Source: Solidesulfovibrio carbinoliphilus subsp. oakridgensis (lineage in GTDB: Bacteria; Desulfobacterota; Desulfovibrionia; Desulfovibrionales; Desulfovibrionaceae). Taken from it: a stretch of 64,000 bases of DNA. Location: NCBI RefSeq assembly GCF_000177215.2, contig NZ_CM001368.1, positions 434,001 through 498,000 on the forward strand, given 5' to 3'. Below, piece by piece: positions 1 to 8,422 of this stretch (within the stretch, counting starts at the first letter, position 1; each line of letters starts with the position of its first letter). The position numbers and the translations under genes were made by a program. The notes under the pieces are model-generated. The model did not search any database and was not told the DNA's origin. It saw nothing but the letters and a program-made list of their open reading frames with translations.

Positions 1-429
1 AAGGCCCGCCGCCATGTGCTCCAAAACCTCGACACCATGGTGGTCAAGGCCGCGGCCGAATCCGGCGGCTACGGCATGCTGGTCGGCCCTGCGGCCACGC
101 CCGAGGAACGCCGGGCCTTTGCCGCCAAGATCGAGGCCGATCCCCGGAACTACATCGCCCAGCCGACCATCGGCCTCTCGCGCACCCCGGTCATTGTCGG
201 CGACCGGTTCGAGGGCCGCCACGTGGACCTGCGGCCCTACGTCCTTTACGGCGAGGACATCCGGGTCATCCCCGGGGGACTCACCCGGGTGGCCCTTAAA
301 AAGGGGTCGCTGGTGGTCAACTCCTCCCAGGGCGGCGGCAGCAAGGACACCTGGGTCCTCGGACCGGGGGCGGCCGCGGCCGCCCCGGCCGCCGACAAGC
401 GGGGGCAGGAGCAGGGCCGGCGGGGTTGA
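1..429 (+). CDS. Circularly permuted ATP-grasp protein (C-terminal fragment)
   Basis: The frame is open at base 1, so only about the last 142 residues are present and the start lies outside the window. The visible part carries the conserved segments [31 protein letters not shown] and [11 protein letters not shown], which are typical of the C-terminal region of circularly permuted type 2 ATP-grasp proteins. The family is predicted to form amide bonds, probably in peptide or glutamyl ligation, but its substrate is not established. The C-terminal 25 residues are Ala/Gly-rich and probably disordered. The alpha-E gene follows after 50 bases, and an Anbu peptidase and a transglutaminase complete the familiar gene set. 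Family assignment is firm; substrate is unknown. Confidence 0.85.
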   Translation, partial: KARRHVLQNLDTMVVKAAAESGGYGMLVGPAATPEERRAFAAKIEADPRNYIAQPTIGLSRTPVIVGDRFEGRHVDLRPYVLYGEDIRVIPGGLTRVALKKGSLVVNSSQGGGSKDTWVLGPGAAAAAPAADKRGQEQGRRG

Positions 430-479
430 GGCATATGGCCGCGCCGGCGGCCGCAAGCGACCGATTTGCAGGAGGACCC

Positions 480-1454
480 ATGCTCAGTCGCGTGGCCGAC
501 GCCATCTACTGGATGAGCCGCTATCTCGAACGGGCCGAGAATATCGCCCGTTTCCTCGACGTCAACTGGCACCTCACCCTGGACACGCCCGGGCAGATGA
601 CCGAGCAATGGCTGCCGCTGGTGCGGGCCATGGGCGAGTTCGACCGGTTCACCGAGCGGGGGCTCGGCCACGACCGCACGAGCGTCATCCGCTTCCTGGC
701 CTTTGACGCGGCCTCGCCCAACTCCATCGTGTCCTGCCTGTCCCACGCCCGGGACAACGCCCGCACCATCCGCGAGATCATCCCCTCCGAGATGTGGGAG
801 CAGATCAACACGTTTTACCATCTGGTGCGCGAGGCGGCCCGCAACGGCGAGGAGGTCCTTCGAAACCCCTACCGCTTCTGCGACGAGGTCAAGCGCCGCG
901 ACCTGACCATAAGCGGCATTGCCGGCGACGCCATGTCCCACGACGAGGCCTGGGATTTTTTCCGTCTCGGCCGGCTGCTCGAACGGGCGGACAAGACCTC
1001 GCGCATCCTGGACGTCAAATACTTCATCCTCCTGCCCCATCCGGCGGATGTGGGCACCAACCTCGACTACGTGCAGTGGGCGGCCCTTTTAAAGGCCATA
1101 AGCGCCCTGGAGGCCTACCGCCGCCGCCACGGCCGCATCCAGCCCGACCGCATCGTCGAGTTCCTGCTCCTGGACCACGACTTTCCCCGGTCCGTGTTGT
1201 GCTGCCTGACCAAGGCCAAGGAGTGCCTGCACGCCATCACCGGCACGACCATGGGGTATTTCTCCAATCCGGCGGAAAAGCGCCTGGGGCATCTCTGCGG
1301 CGACCTGGCCTACAGCGGCGTGGACGAGATTTTCGCCCTGGGGCTCCACGAATTCACGGACACGTTGCAGACGCGCATGAACCTGGTGGACGAGGCCGTG
1401 TTCGCCACGTTTTTCTCAACCTTTCCGGCTATTGACGCCGCCAGCCAACAGTGA
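480..1454 (+). CDS. Alpha-E domain protein (DUF403)
   Basis: This 324-residue, mostly helical protein begins MLSRVADAIYWMSRYLERAE, the characteristic opening of alpha-E proteins. The ATG at 480 is chosen over an in-frame start at 426 because it is preceded by GGAGG and family homology begins there. Alpha-E proteins occur next to, or fused to, circularly permuted ATP-grasp enzymes and are thought to act with them. No catalytic motif is visible, so a scaffold or substrate-binding role is only inferred. It lies between the ATP-grasp and the peptidase genes, and the next start is 13 bases after its stop, which suggests one transcript. Confidence 0.88.
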   Translation: MLSRVADAIYWMSRYLERAENIARFLDVNWHLTLDTPGQMTEQWLPLVRAMGEFDRFTERGLGHDRTSVIRFLAFDAASPNSIVSCLSHARDNARTIREIIPSEMWEQINTFYHLVREAARNGEEVLRNPYRFCDEVKRRDLTISGIAGDAMSHDEAWDFFRLGRLLERADKTSRILDVKYFILLPHPADVGTNLDYVQWAALLKAISALEAYRRRHGRIQPDRIVEFLLLDHDFPRSVLCCLTKAKECLHAITGTTMGYFSNPAEKRLGHLCGDLAYSGVDEIFALGLHEFTDTLQTRMNLVDEAVFATFFSTFPAIDAASQQ

Positions 1455-1467
1455 GAAACTTGACGCC

Positions 1468-2235
1468 ATGACATTTTGCCTGGGCATCACGGTCGAGGAA
1501 GGACTGGTCGGCATCGCCGACACCCGCATCACCTCCGGCAACGAACTGACCAGCGCCCAGAAGGTGACCACCTACCAGAACGGCAACGGCGCCTTTTTTC
1601 TCATGACCTCGGGCCTGCGTTCGGTGCGCGACAAGACGCTCACCTATTTCGACGAGACCCTGGAGGTCCGCTCCGAGCCCTTTGACAAGCTCTACAAGGC
1701 TGTCAACGCCTTTGCCGCCGAACTGCGGCGTGTGGGAACCGAGGACAAGGCCTTCCTGGCCGACTCCGGGCTGCGCTTCGACCTGTGCGCCCTGATCGGC
1801 GGCCAGTTGACGGGCGACCGCTCCCACAAGCTCTTTCTGGTCTATCCCGAAGGCAACTGGGTGGAGATCACCCCGGGTACGCCGTACCACATCATCGGTG
1901 AGGGCGGGTACGGCAAGCCGGTCCTCGACCGGACGCTCAAGTACTCCGATTCCCTGCGCATGGCCCTCAAAGTCGGCTGCCTGGCCTTCGATTCCACCCG
2001 CATCAGCGCCTCGGACGTGGATTTTCCCATCGACGTGGTCCTCTACCACAAGGGCTGCCTCGATCTCGTCCAGCACCGCTACGAGAAGGAGGATCTGGCC
2101 GAGATTTCCTCCTGGTGGCAGGAGCACCTGCGCGGCCTCGTCCACGACCTGCCCTCGGAGTGGATCGACAACGTGGCCTCCAAGCTGACCAAGGTCTCCC
2201 ACCGGGCTGCCTGCGATCCCCTGCCCCCGAAGTAG
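1468..2235 (+). CDS. Anbu-type proteasome-like peptidase
   Basis: The 255-residue product starts MTFCLGITVEEGLVGIADTR. The Thr immediately after the initiator Met, the Asp at residue 18 and a Lys at residue 32 fit the Ntn-hydrolase catalytic layout of proteasome beta/HslV/Anbu proteins. The start at 1468 exposes this Thr after Met removal; the in-frame upstream start at 1432 would bury it, so it is rejected. Anbu proteins form HslV-like assemblies but lack an assigned ATPase partner, and none is seen here. The association with ATP-grasp, alpha-E and transglutaminase genes is characteristic. Whether it cleaves a tag made by the ATP-grasp enzyme is inference. Confidence 0.87.
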   Translation: MTFCLGITVEEGLVGIADTRITSGNELTSAQKVTTYQNGNGAFFLMTSGLRSVRDKTLTYFDETLEVRSEPFDKLYKAVNAFAAELRRVGTEDKAFLADSGLRFDLCALIGGQLTGDRSHKLFLVYPEGNWVEITPGTPYHIIGEGGYGKPVLDRTLKYSDSLRMALKVGCLAFDSTRISASDVDFPIDVVLYHKGCLDLVQHRYEKEDLAEISSWWQEHLRGLVHDLPSEWIDNVASKLTKVSHRAACDPLPPK

Positions 2236-2238
2236 CCC

Positions 2239-3084
2239 GTGCAGTATCGTCTCACGCACCGCACCGCCTACGCCTTCGACCGTCCCGTGTTCCTCGAGCC
2301 CCACCACATCCGGCTCGTGCCGCGCGGCGACGGGTCCCAGCGTCTCCACGCCCTGGACGTGGCCATCGAGCCCGAGCCGGCCGGCCGGTCGCTTCTGACC
2401 GATCTCCACGGCAACACCGTGGTCGCGGCCTGGTTTGGGGGGCTGGCCGACCGGCTGGTGGTGACGACCACGGCGCGCGGCGAGACGCTGCGGCCAAACC
2501 CTTTTGATTATCTTCCCGACCAGGGCGCCGATGTCCTGCCCGTGCCGTTGTCCAAGGCGGCGGCCGCCTCGGCCGCGCCCTGCCTGGCCCCGGTCCGGGC
2601 CCCGCACGGCGAAGCCGCCGCCCTGGCCGACCGGCTGGTCCGGGACGGGGCGAGAGGGCCCCAGGCCTTTGCCCAGGCGCTTCTTGGCTGGATGGCCGGC
2701 CGGCTGGCCACGGTCGCGCGTCCGGAGCCCGGCCTTCTTTCCCCGGACGCGGTCCTGGCGCGCGGGCAGGGGGCCTGCCGCGATCTGGCGGTCTTTTTCC
2801 TGGCCGCCTGCCGGCGCGTCGGCCTGCCGGCCCGGTTCGTCAGCGGCTATCATGAAGGCGAGCCGGAAAGCGGGGAGAGGGACCTGCACGCCTGGGCCGA
2901 GGCGTATCTCCCGGGCGGCGGCTGGCGCGGCTTCGATCCGTCGCTCGGCCTGGCCGTGGCCGACCGCCATGTGGCCGTGGCCGCGGCCCCGGACCCCGAG
3001 GACGCGGCGCCGGTTGTGGGCGCGTTTCGCGGGGAGGGGAACATGGTCGGTCTTACCCACGCCATATGCCTGGAGATGTCCTGA
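2239..3084 (+). CDS. Transglutaminase-like cysteine protease family protein
   Basis: The product has 281 residues and starts with GTG three bases after the preceding stop, so it is probably translationally coupled. Residues 1-90 match the N-terminal beta domain of bacterial transglutaminase-like proteins (MQYRLTHRTAYAFDRPV). The core has Cys180 in GQGACRDLA, His217 in DLHAWAEAYLP and Asp233 in GFDPSLGL, giving the complete papain-like triad. There is no signal peptide, so it should act in the cytoplasm. In this gene set the enzyme is predicted to hydrolyse or form isopeptide bonds made by the ATP-grasp partner, but the substrate is unknown. A GC stretch followed by a run of eight T at 3096-3113 may help end the operon. 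Confidence 0.88.
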   Translation: MQYRLTHRTAYAFDRPVFLEPHHIRLVPRGDGSQRLHALDVAIEPEPAGRSLLTDLHGNTVVAAWFGGLADRLVVTTTARGETLRPNPFDYLPDQGADVLPVPLSKAAAASAAPCLAPVRAPHGEAAALADRLVRDGARGPQAFAQALLGWMAGRLATVARPEPGLLSPDAVLARGQGACRDLAVFFLAACRRVGLPARFVSGYHEGEPESGERDLHAWAEAYLPGGGWRGFDPSLGLAVADRHVAVAAAPDPEDAAPVVGAFRGEGNMVGLTHAICLEMS

Positions 3085-3165
3085 CCGGCCGGCCGGGGCG
3101 TCTTTTTTTTGTTGGGAATCGGAACCCGTTGGGCTATCGTCCCGCCAGACGACAAGCGGTACCCT

Positions 3166-6100
3166 ATGAAGCTCTTTACGCGTCTCTTCCGTGCGTTTTT
3201 CCGGCACGCTTTTTTTTGCGTCGTCCTGTCGGCGCTGCTGTGTGTTGTTTCCGCCTCCCGGACCGTGGCCGCCGCCCTCGATCTCACACCCGAGGAAAAG
3301 GCCTTTGTCGCAGCCCATCCGGTCGTGACCATAAGCGACGTGGACTGGCAGCCGCTGTCCATCGTGGCCGACGGCCGGCAGCAGGGGCTTTTCCACGACT
3401 ATTACGCGCTCATCGCCGAGCGCACGGGCCTGGCTTTTCGCTTTGTCCCCCTGGGCGACGGCCTGGACTTCCAGGTCGTGCTCGACGCCCTGCGCGACAA
3501 GCGCATCGACCTGATCGACGGCACGGGCAAGACCGCCGACCGGGCCGCCTACGCCCTTTTCGCCGGTCCGTTTTTCCGTTTTCCCCTGGCCGTGGCCTCG
3601 CGCGACGACGGGGTGGCCTATTCCCTCGAAACCCTGGCCGGCAAGAACGTGGCCGTGGCCCGGGGCTCGACCGCCGAGGAGTACCTGCGGGAGCGCGCCC
3701 CGGGCCTGTCCCTGGTCGAGACGCCCGATCCCGTGGCCGGACTGACCCTGGTCGCCACCCACAAGGCCGAGGCGGCCGTGGAGAACATGGCCGTCGCCGC
3801 CTACGCCATACGCAAGGCGGGGCTTGCCAACGTCAAGATTTCCGGCGTCCTCGACTACCAGTTCGAGATCTTTTCCCTGGTCCGGACCGACTGGCCGCTT
3901 CTGGCCTCCATTCTCCAGAAGGCCCACGACTCCGTGACCGAAGGGGAGAAGGCGGTCCTGCTCGCCAAGTGGCTGCCGGTCTACAAGGACGGCATGCAGG
4001 GCGGGGACCGGTCGGCCGAACAGGGGGAACGACGGGCCCCCGGACCCTCCATTGCCCTGACCGACCGGGAGCGGGAGTACCTGTCCCGGAAAAAAGCCCT
4101 GGCCTACTGCGTGGACCCGGACTGGGCCCCGATCGAGCGCATCGACGAGAACGGCCGCCATATCGGCATTTCCGCGGATTTCCTGTCCCTTATGGGCGAG
4201 CGGCTGGGCGTGCCCGTGGTGCTCGTGCCGACGAGTTCCTGGAGCCAGTCCCTGGCCGCGGTCAAGAACAGGCGCTGCGACTTCCTGCCCGCCGCCGGCG
4301 AGACCAAAGACCGCCGCCGCTTTCTGCTGTTCTCCTCGCCCTACCTGCGTTTCCCCATGGTCGTGGCCACCCAGGCCAAGGCCCCGTTCGTCAACGATCC
4401 GGCCGACCTGGCCGGCAAGACCCTCGGCGTGGTCAATGGCTACGCCAGTCTCGACATCCTGCGGGCCAAATACGCGGACATCCGCCTCATGGAAGTGGCC
4501 AGCGTGTCCGAAGGGCTGCGGCTCGTGGCCGAGGGCAAGCTCTTCGGCTATATCGACACCGTCCCGGCCATCAGCCAGGCCATGGCCAAGGACCACTTCA
4601 GCGACCTCAAGATCGCCGGCCGCCTCGACGCCCATCTGGATCTGGCCGTGGCCAGCCGCGACGACGAGCCGGAGCTGGCCTCGCTGTTCCAAAAAGCGGT
4701 CAATTCCCTGACCACCGAGGAATCCGACGCCATCATCAAGAAGTGGGTGGCCGTCACCTTCGAACAAAAGTTCGACTACGCCCTGCTGTGGAAGGTCCTG
4801 GCCGGGGCCGCCGTGGTCATGGCCGTGGTGGTCTGGTGGAACCGCAAGCTTTCCCGCCTCAATCGGGCCCTGCGCCAGGCCCACGAGGCCCTGGACGCCA
4901 CCAACCGGCGCCTGGCCGCGCTCCTCGACAACGCCGGCCAGGGCTTTTTGTCCGTCGGCCCGGACGGCCTGGTGGAACCCCAGTACAGCCAGGAGTGCCG
5001 CCACCTCTTCGGCGGGGACATCGAGGGGAAAGACGTGGCCGGGCTCCTTTTCCCGGACGACCCGGCGGCCGGCGAAACCATGGCCGGCAACGTCCGCCGC
5101 GTCCTCGACGAGCCGGACGCCTACCGCCGCTCCCTCTACCTTTCCCTCATGCCGGCCCGGGTCGTGCGGGCCGGGGCCAGCCTGCGGCTGGCCTACCGTC
5201 CCCTGGAGGACGGCCGGCTCATGTTCGTCATTACCGACGTCACCGGCGAGGTCCGTCTGAAGGACGCCGTGGCCAGGGAGCGCAACCGGCTTGCCTGCGT
5301 GGTGGCGGTGGTGCGCGAGCAGCGGGACTTTTTCACGGTCCTCGACGCCTTTGCCGCCTTCCGCCGGGACGGTGCCGCCGGGGCCGCCGACACCCCGGAC
5401 GGGCGGGCGGCCCTGGACGTCGTCTACCGGCAGGTCCACACCTTAAAGGGCCTCTTCCTCCAGCTCGAATGCGCCCACGTGGCCCGGGCCCTGGACGACA
5501 TGGAAGGCCGGCTTGCCGCCCTGCGCCAGGCCGGAGGCGCGGACCGGGCCGGACTTGCGGCCGTTTTGGCCGACACGGCCGTGGACGCGGCCCTGTCCGA
5601 GGACCTGGACGTGGTGCGCGAGGCCCTGGGGCCGGAGTTTTTCACCCGGCGGGGCGAAGTCTGCCTTGGCGGCGAACTGGCCGACGCCCTGTCCAGGCTG
5701 GCGGAAAAGCTTCTGGCCCGGCGTGGCGAGGATGGCTTTTCGCCGGCGGACGTGGCGGTCCTGGAAGCGGCCCGGGCCCTGCGGTTCGTGGATCTCAAAA
5801 AGCTTTTGTCCGCCTATCCCCGGACGGCCGGCCGCCTGGCCGCGGCCAGGGGGAAGTCGCTTGTTCCCTTTGACGTGGAAGGCGACAGCCTCCCGGTCGA
5901 TCCGGCCCGGTTCGGGCCCCTGGCCAAAAGCCTCGTCCACGTCTTTCGAAACGCCGTGGACCATGGCCTCGAAACACCGGCCGAACGGACCGCGGCCGGC
6001 AAGGATCCGGCCGGCCGCATCGCCTGCCGTGTGGCGGCCGAGGACGGCCGGGTCCGGATCGAAGTGGCCGAGGATGGCCGGGGCGTGGACATCGGGTCGG

Positions 6101-6375
6101 TCCGGACCCGCGCCTTCGAGCTGGGCCTTGGCGGGGCGGAGGAACTGGCGGCCATGGACGACGCCGCCATCCTGGATCTCGTTTTCCGCGACGGCTTCAC
6201 CTCGCGGCGGGTGGCCGGGGAACTTTCCGGCCGGGGCGTGGGCCTGTCCGCGGTCCGGGCCGAGGCCGAGCGCCTGGGCGGCCGGGTCTTTTTGGAAAAC
6301 CGTCCGGGCCGGGGCACGCGGCTTGTGGTGGACGTGCCCCTGGACCGGCCAGACGCTTCGTTGGAGAACGTATGA
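3166..6375 (+). CDS. Membrane sensor: two solute-binding domains, Hpt and HATPase
   Basis: This 1069-residue protein starts at ATG 3166, where a signal peptide (MKLFTRLFRAFF then a hydrophobic stretch) begins. Two successive family-3 solute-binding domains follow (about residues 40-275 and 300-545), then one membrane helix near residue 550-565, a short coiled coil and a PAS-like region. His758 in YRQVHTLKG is the phosphorylatable His of an Hpt domain. The C terminus is a GHKL ATPase with N-box NAVDH (Asn929) and glycine boxes DGRGVD and GRGVGLSAV. No CheW domain or HisKA dimer helix is visible. The protein therefore looks like a membrane kinase with CheA-like Hpt chemistry that senses periplasmic ligands. 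It overlaps the CheX gene by 4 bases (ATGA). Confidence 0.82.
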   Translation: MKLFTRLFRAFFRHAFFCVVLSALLCVVSASRTVAAALDLTPEEKAFVAAHPVVTISDVDWQPLSIVADGRQQGLFHDYYALIAERTGLAFRFVPLGDGLDFQVVLDALRDKRIDLIDGTGKTADRAAYALFAGPFFRFPLAVASRDDGVAYSLETLAGKNVAVARGSTAEEYLRERAPGLSLVETPDPVAGLTLVATHKAEAAVENMAVAAYAIRKAGLANVKISGVLDYQFEIFSLVRTDWPLLASILQKAHDSVTEGEKAVLLAKWLPVYKDGMQGGDRSAEQGERRAPGPSIALTDREREYLSRKKALAYCVDPDWAPIERIDENGRHIGISADFLSLMGERLGVPVVLVPTSSWSQSLAAVKNRRCDFLPAAGETKDRRRFLLFSSPYLRFPMVVATQAKAPFVNDPADLAGKTLGVVNGYASLDILRAKYADIRLMEVASVSEGLRLVAEGKLFGYIDTVPAISQAMAKDHFSDLKIAGRLDAHLDLAVASRDDEPELASLFQKAVNSLTTEESDAIIKKWVAVTFEQKFDYALLWKVLAGAAVVMAVVVWWNRKLSRLNRALRQAHEALDATNRRLAALLDNAGQGFLSVGPDGLVEPQYSQECRHLFGGDIEGKDVAGLLFPDDPAAGETMAGNVRRVLDEPDAYRRSLYLSLMPARVVRAGASLRLAYRPLEDGRLMFVITDVTGEVRLKDAVARERNRLACVVAVVREQRDFFTVLDAFAAFRRDGAAGAADTPDGRAALDVVYRQVHTLKGLFLQLECAHVARALDDMEGRLAALRQAGGADRAGLAAVLADTAVDAALSEDLDVVREALGPEFFTRRGEVCLGGELADALSRLAEKLLARRGEDGFSPADVAVLEAARALRFVDLKKLLSAYPRTAGRLAAARGKSLVPFDVEGDSLPVDPARFGPLAKSLVHVFRNAVDHGLETPAERTAAGKDPAGRIACRVAAEDGRVRIEVAEDGRGVDIGSVRTRAFELGLGGAEELAAMDDAAILDLVFRDGFTSRRVAGELSGRGVGLSAVRAEAERLGGRVFLENRPGRGTRLVVDVPLDRPDASLENV

Positions 6376-6893
6376 TCGAACACCTGGACGTCAACGCGTT
6401 CCTGGACGCCCTGAACCGCAGGACCGAGGCCTTTTTCCGGGAAGAGCTCGGCATCGGCATCACCAGCCGGTCTTTCCAGATCGACGACGTGCAAAAGCTC
6501 GATCTCAAGCACCTGACGGCCATCATGAGCGCCACGGGCGCCCTCAAGCTCTACCTGGCCTACAGCTTCGAGGCCGCGCTCATCGACGCGGCCTTCACCG
6601 CCTATACCGCCGACCTCGACATCGATCCCGGGGAACGCGACGACGCCATCCAGGAAACGGCCGGCGACATCATCAACATCATCGTCGGCAACGCCCTGGC
6701 CGACATCGCCGCCAAAGGCCCGGCCATCGCCCTGTCTCCGCCCATCATCCTGACCGAGGCCAAGTCGGTCATGCGCCACCGGGGGGCGAAATTCGCCTCG
6801 GCCGAGCTGGCCACGGCCGCGGGCAACCTGAGCATCCACCTGATCGGACCGGGCGAACTGTTTAACGACTCCCTTGAGTATGTGAAGGAGTAG
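6372..6893 (+). CDS. CheX-like chemotaxis phosphatase
   Basis: The 173-residue protein resembles CheX/CheC-type phosphatases, which dephosphorylate CheY-like receivers. The segment IQETAGDIINIIVGNAL carries the conserved Glu and Asn of the family active-site helix, followed by the family's typical LSPPIILTE segment. The start codon overlaps the stop of the upstream sensor, and the cognate receiver gene follows three bases downstream. A role in resetting phospho-signal from the sensor or from the next receiver is a reasonable inference. Confidence 0.8.
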   Translation: MIEHLDVNAFLDALNRRTEAFFREELGIGITSRSFQIDDVQKLDLKHLTAIMSATGALKLYLAYSFEAALIDAAFTAYTADLDIDPGERDDAIQETAGDIINIIVGNALADIAAKGPAIALSPPIILTEAKSVMRHRGAKFASAELATAAGNLSIHLIGPGELFNDSLEYVKE

Positions 6894-6896
6894 GGC

Positions 6897-7274
6897 ATGA
6901 GAGCGCTTCGCATCATGATGGTGGACGACTCGGGCCTCACCGTGAAGAAAATGGCCAAGCTGCTGGAAGAACTGGGCCATGAGGTGGCGGGTACGGCCAC
7001 GACCGGCTGGGAGGCCGTGGACGCCTACGCCGCCGTCGCCCCGGATATGGTCACCATGGACATCACCATGCCCGACATGAACGGCATCGAGGCCACGCGC
7101 CTGATCATGGCCGCCGATCCGGCCGCCCGCATCGTCATCGTCACCTCCCACGGCCAGGAGCAGATGGTCATGGACGCCATCGAGGCCGGGGCCAAGGGCT
7201 ATGTGCTCAAACCCGTCAAAAAGGAAAAACTGGCCGAAACCCTGGAAACCGTGGCGGCCAAGTATCTGCCATGA
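6897..7274 (+). CDS. CheY-like single-domain response regulator
   Basis: The product is a stand-alone receiver of 125 residues. It has the acidic pair in MMVDDSG, the phosphoacceptor Asp in MDITMPDMNG, the Thr/Ser switch in VTSHGQ and the conserved Lys in LKPVKKEK. There is no output domain, so it must act through protein contacts, like CheY or Spo0F. It sits between the CheX-like phosphatase and the PAS histidine kinase, with a 4-base overlap with the latter, which argues that it is the receiver of this operon. Confidence 0.93.
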   Translation: MRALRIMMVDDSGLTVKKMAKLLEELGHEVAGTATTGWEAVDAYAAVAPDMVTMDITMPDMNGIEATRLIMAADPAARIVIVTSHGQEQMVMDAIEAGAKGYVLKPVKKEKLAETLETVAAKYLP

Positions 7275-8422
7275 ATGCTTCCATGCTCGAAAGCGCCCTG
7301 CTCCAGACGCACTTCGACGTCATCCCCTTCGGCATCTATGTCGTGGATGTGGCGACCTACGAGTTGGTGTTCGTCAACAAGCACTTTCGCGACGCCCTGG
7401 GGGCCGGCCTTGGCCGCAAGTGCCACGAGGTCCTCTACGAGAGCGACGCGCCGTGCCTCAACTGCCGCATCCCCGAGCTCCTGACCCCGGCTGGCATGCC
7501 AAACGGCGTCACCGTGGTCTACGACCACTATAACGAACGCGACGAGCGCTGGGCCCAGATGCAGGAAAAGACCATGGGCTGGCCCGACGGCCGGGTGGTC
7601 AAGTATTCCATCGCGGTCGACATCTCCGAACTCAAGGAGACGCAAAACAGCCTGGCCGAGGCCCACGCCGAGCTGGCCATCCGCAACCGGGAGCTGATGG
7701 CCCAAAACCGCATCCTCCAGGAAAATATCGAGCTTCGCGAACACGTGGAGCGCATCGCCCGCCATGACCTGAAGGCCCCGCTCTCGGCCCTGATCGGCCT
7801 GCCCCAGGTCCTGCTCGACAATTACGATCTGCCCGACGCGGCTGCGGACGCGGTGCGCCTGATCGAACAGGCCGGCCACTCCATGCTCGAAATGCTGAAC
7901 CAATCCCTGGTCCTTTTCCGCCTGGAAACCGGCGCCTACGTCCTTTCGCCCACAGCCGTCGATCTGGCCGACCTGGCCCGGCGCACGGCCGCGCGGATGG
8001 CCACCATGCCCGTGGCCCGGGGCCGGAAGATCCGCGTCAGCCTGGCCGGCCGGCCCCTGGCCCCGGGAGAGCGGCTCGATTATTCCGGCGATGTCCTGCT
8101 CCTTGGCCCCATGCTCCAGAACCTGGTGGTCAACGGCCTCGAGGCCTCGCCCATGGGCGGCGAGGTGACGATCGACCTGGTGCGCGACCGGGACCGGGTG
8201 CTCGTGGCCGTCACCAACCAGGGCGAGGTGCCGGAACCGATCCGGTGCCGGATGTTCGCGAAATACGTCACCATGGGCAAGCGGGGCGGCACCGGCCTCG
8301 GGGCCTATTCCGCGGCCCTGGCGGCCCGGGCCCATGGCGGCCAAATCGAGCTCGACGCCGCCACTCCCGGTTGGACCACGGTGGCCGTCATCCTGCCGTC
8401 CGCTCCCGGTGTCGCCCCATGA
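7271..8422 (+). CDS. PAS-domain sensor histidine kinase
   Basis: This 383-residue cytoplasmic kinase has an N-terminal PAS domain (about residues 8-120), a coiled linker, and a dimerisation helix with phospho-acceptor His165 in ERIARHDLKAP. An HATPase domain occupies about residues 270-380 (N box NLVVNGLEA; final glycine box GGTGLGAYSA). The PAS has Cys51 and a Cys62-x2-Cys65 pair (PCLNCR) that could bind a cofactor or sense redox. No membrane segments are seen. The PAS is a close paralogue of that in the next gene, whose start overlaps this stop. The likely receiver is the CheY-like product directly upstream. Confidence 0.9.
   Translation: MNASMLESALLQTHFDVIPFGIYVVDVATYELVFVNKHFRDALGAGLGRKCHEVLYESDAPCLNCRIPELLTPAGMPNGVTVVYDHYNERDERWAQMQEKTMGWPDGRVVKYSIAVDISELKETQNSLAEAHAELAIRNRELMAQNRILQENIELREHVERIARHDLKAPLSALIGLPQVLLDNYDLPDAAADAVRLIEQAGHSMLEMLNQSLVLFRLETGAYVLSPTAVDLADLARRTAARMATMPVARGRKIRVSLAGRPLAPGERLDYSGDVLLLGPMLQNLVVNGLEASPMGGEVTIDLVRDRDRVLVAVTNQGEVPEPIRCRMFAKYVTMGKRGGTGLGAYSAALAARAHGGQIELDAATPGWTTVAVILPSAPGVAP

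Noticed and set aside
1429-5439. 1336-codon minus-strand ORF
   Set aside because: It is antisense to the Anbu, transglutaminase and sensor genes, rich in Gly/His/Arg/Pro, and arises from the GC bias of the opposite strand.
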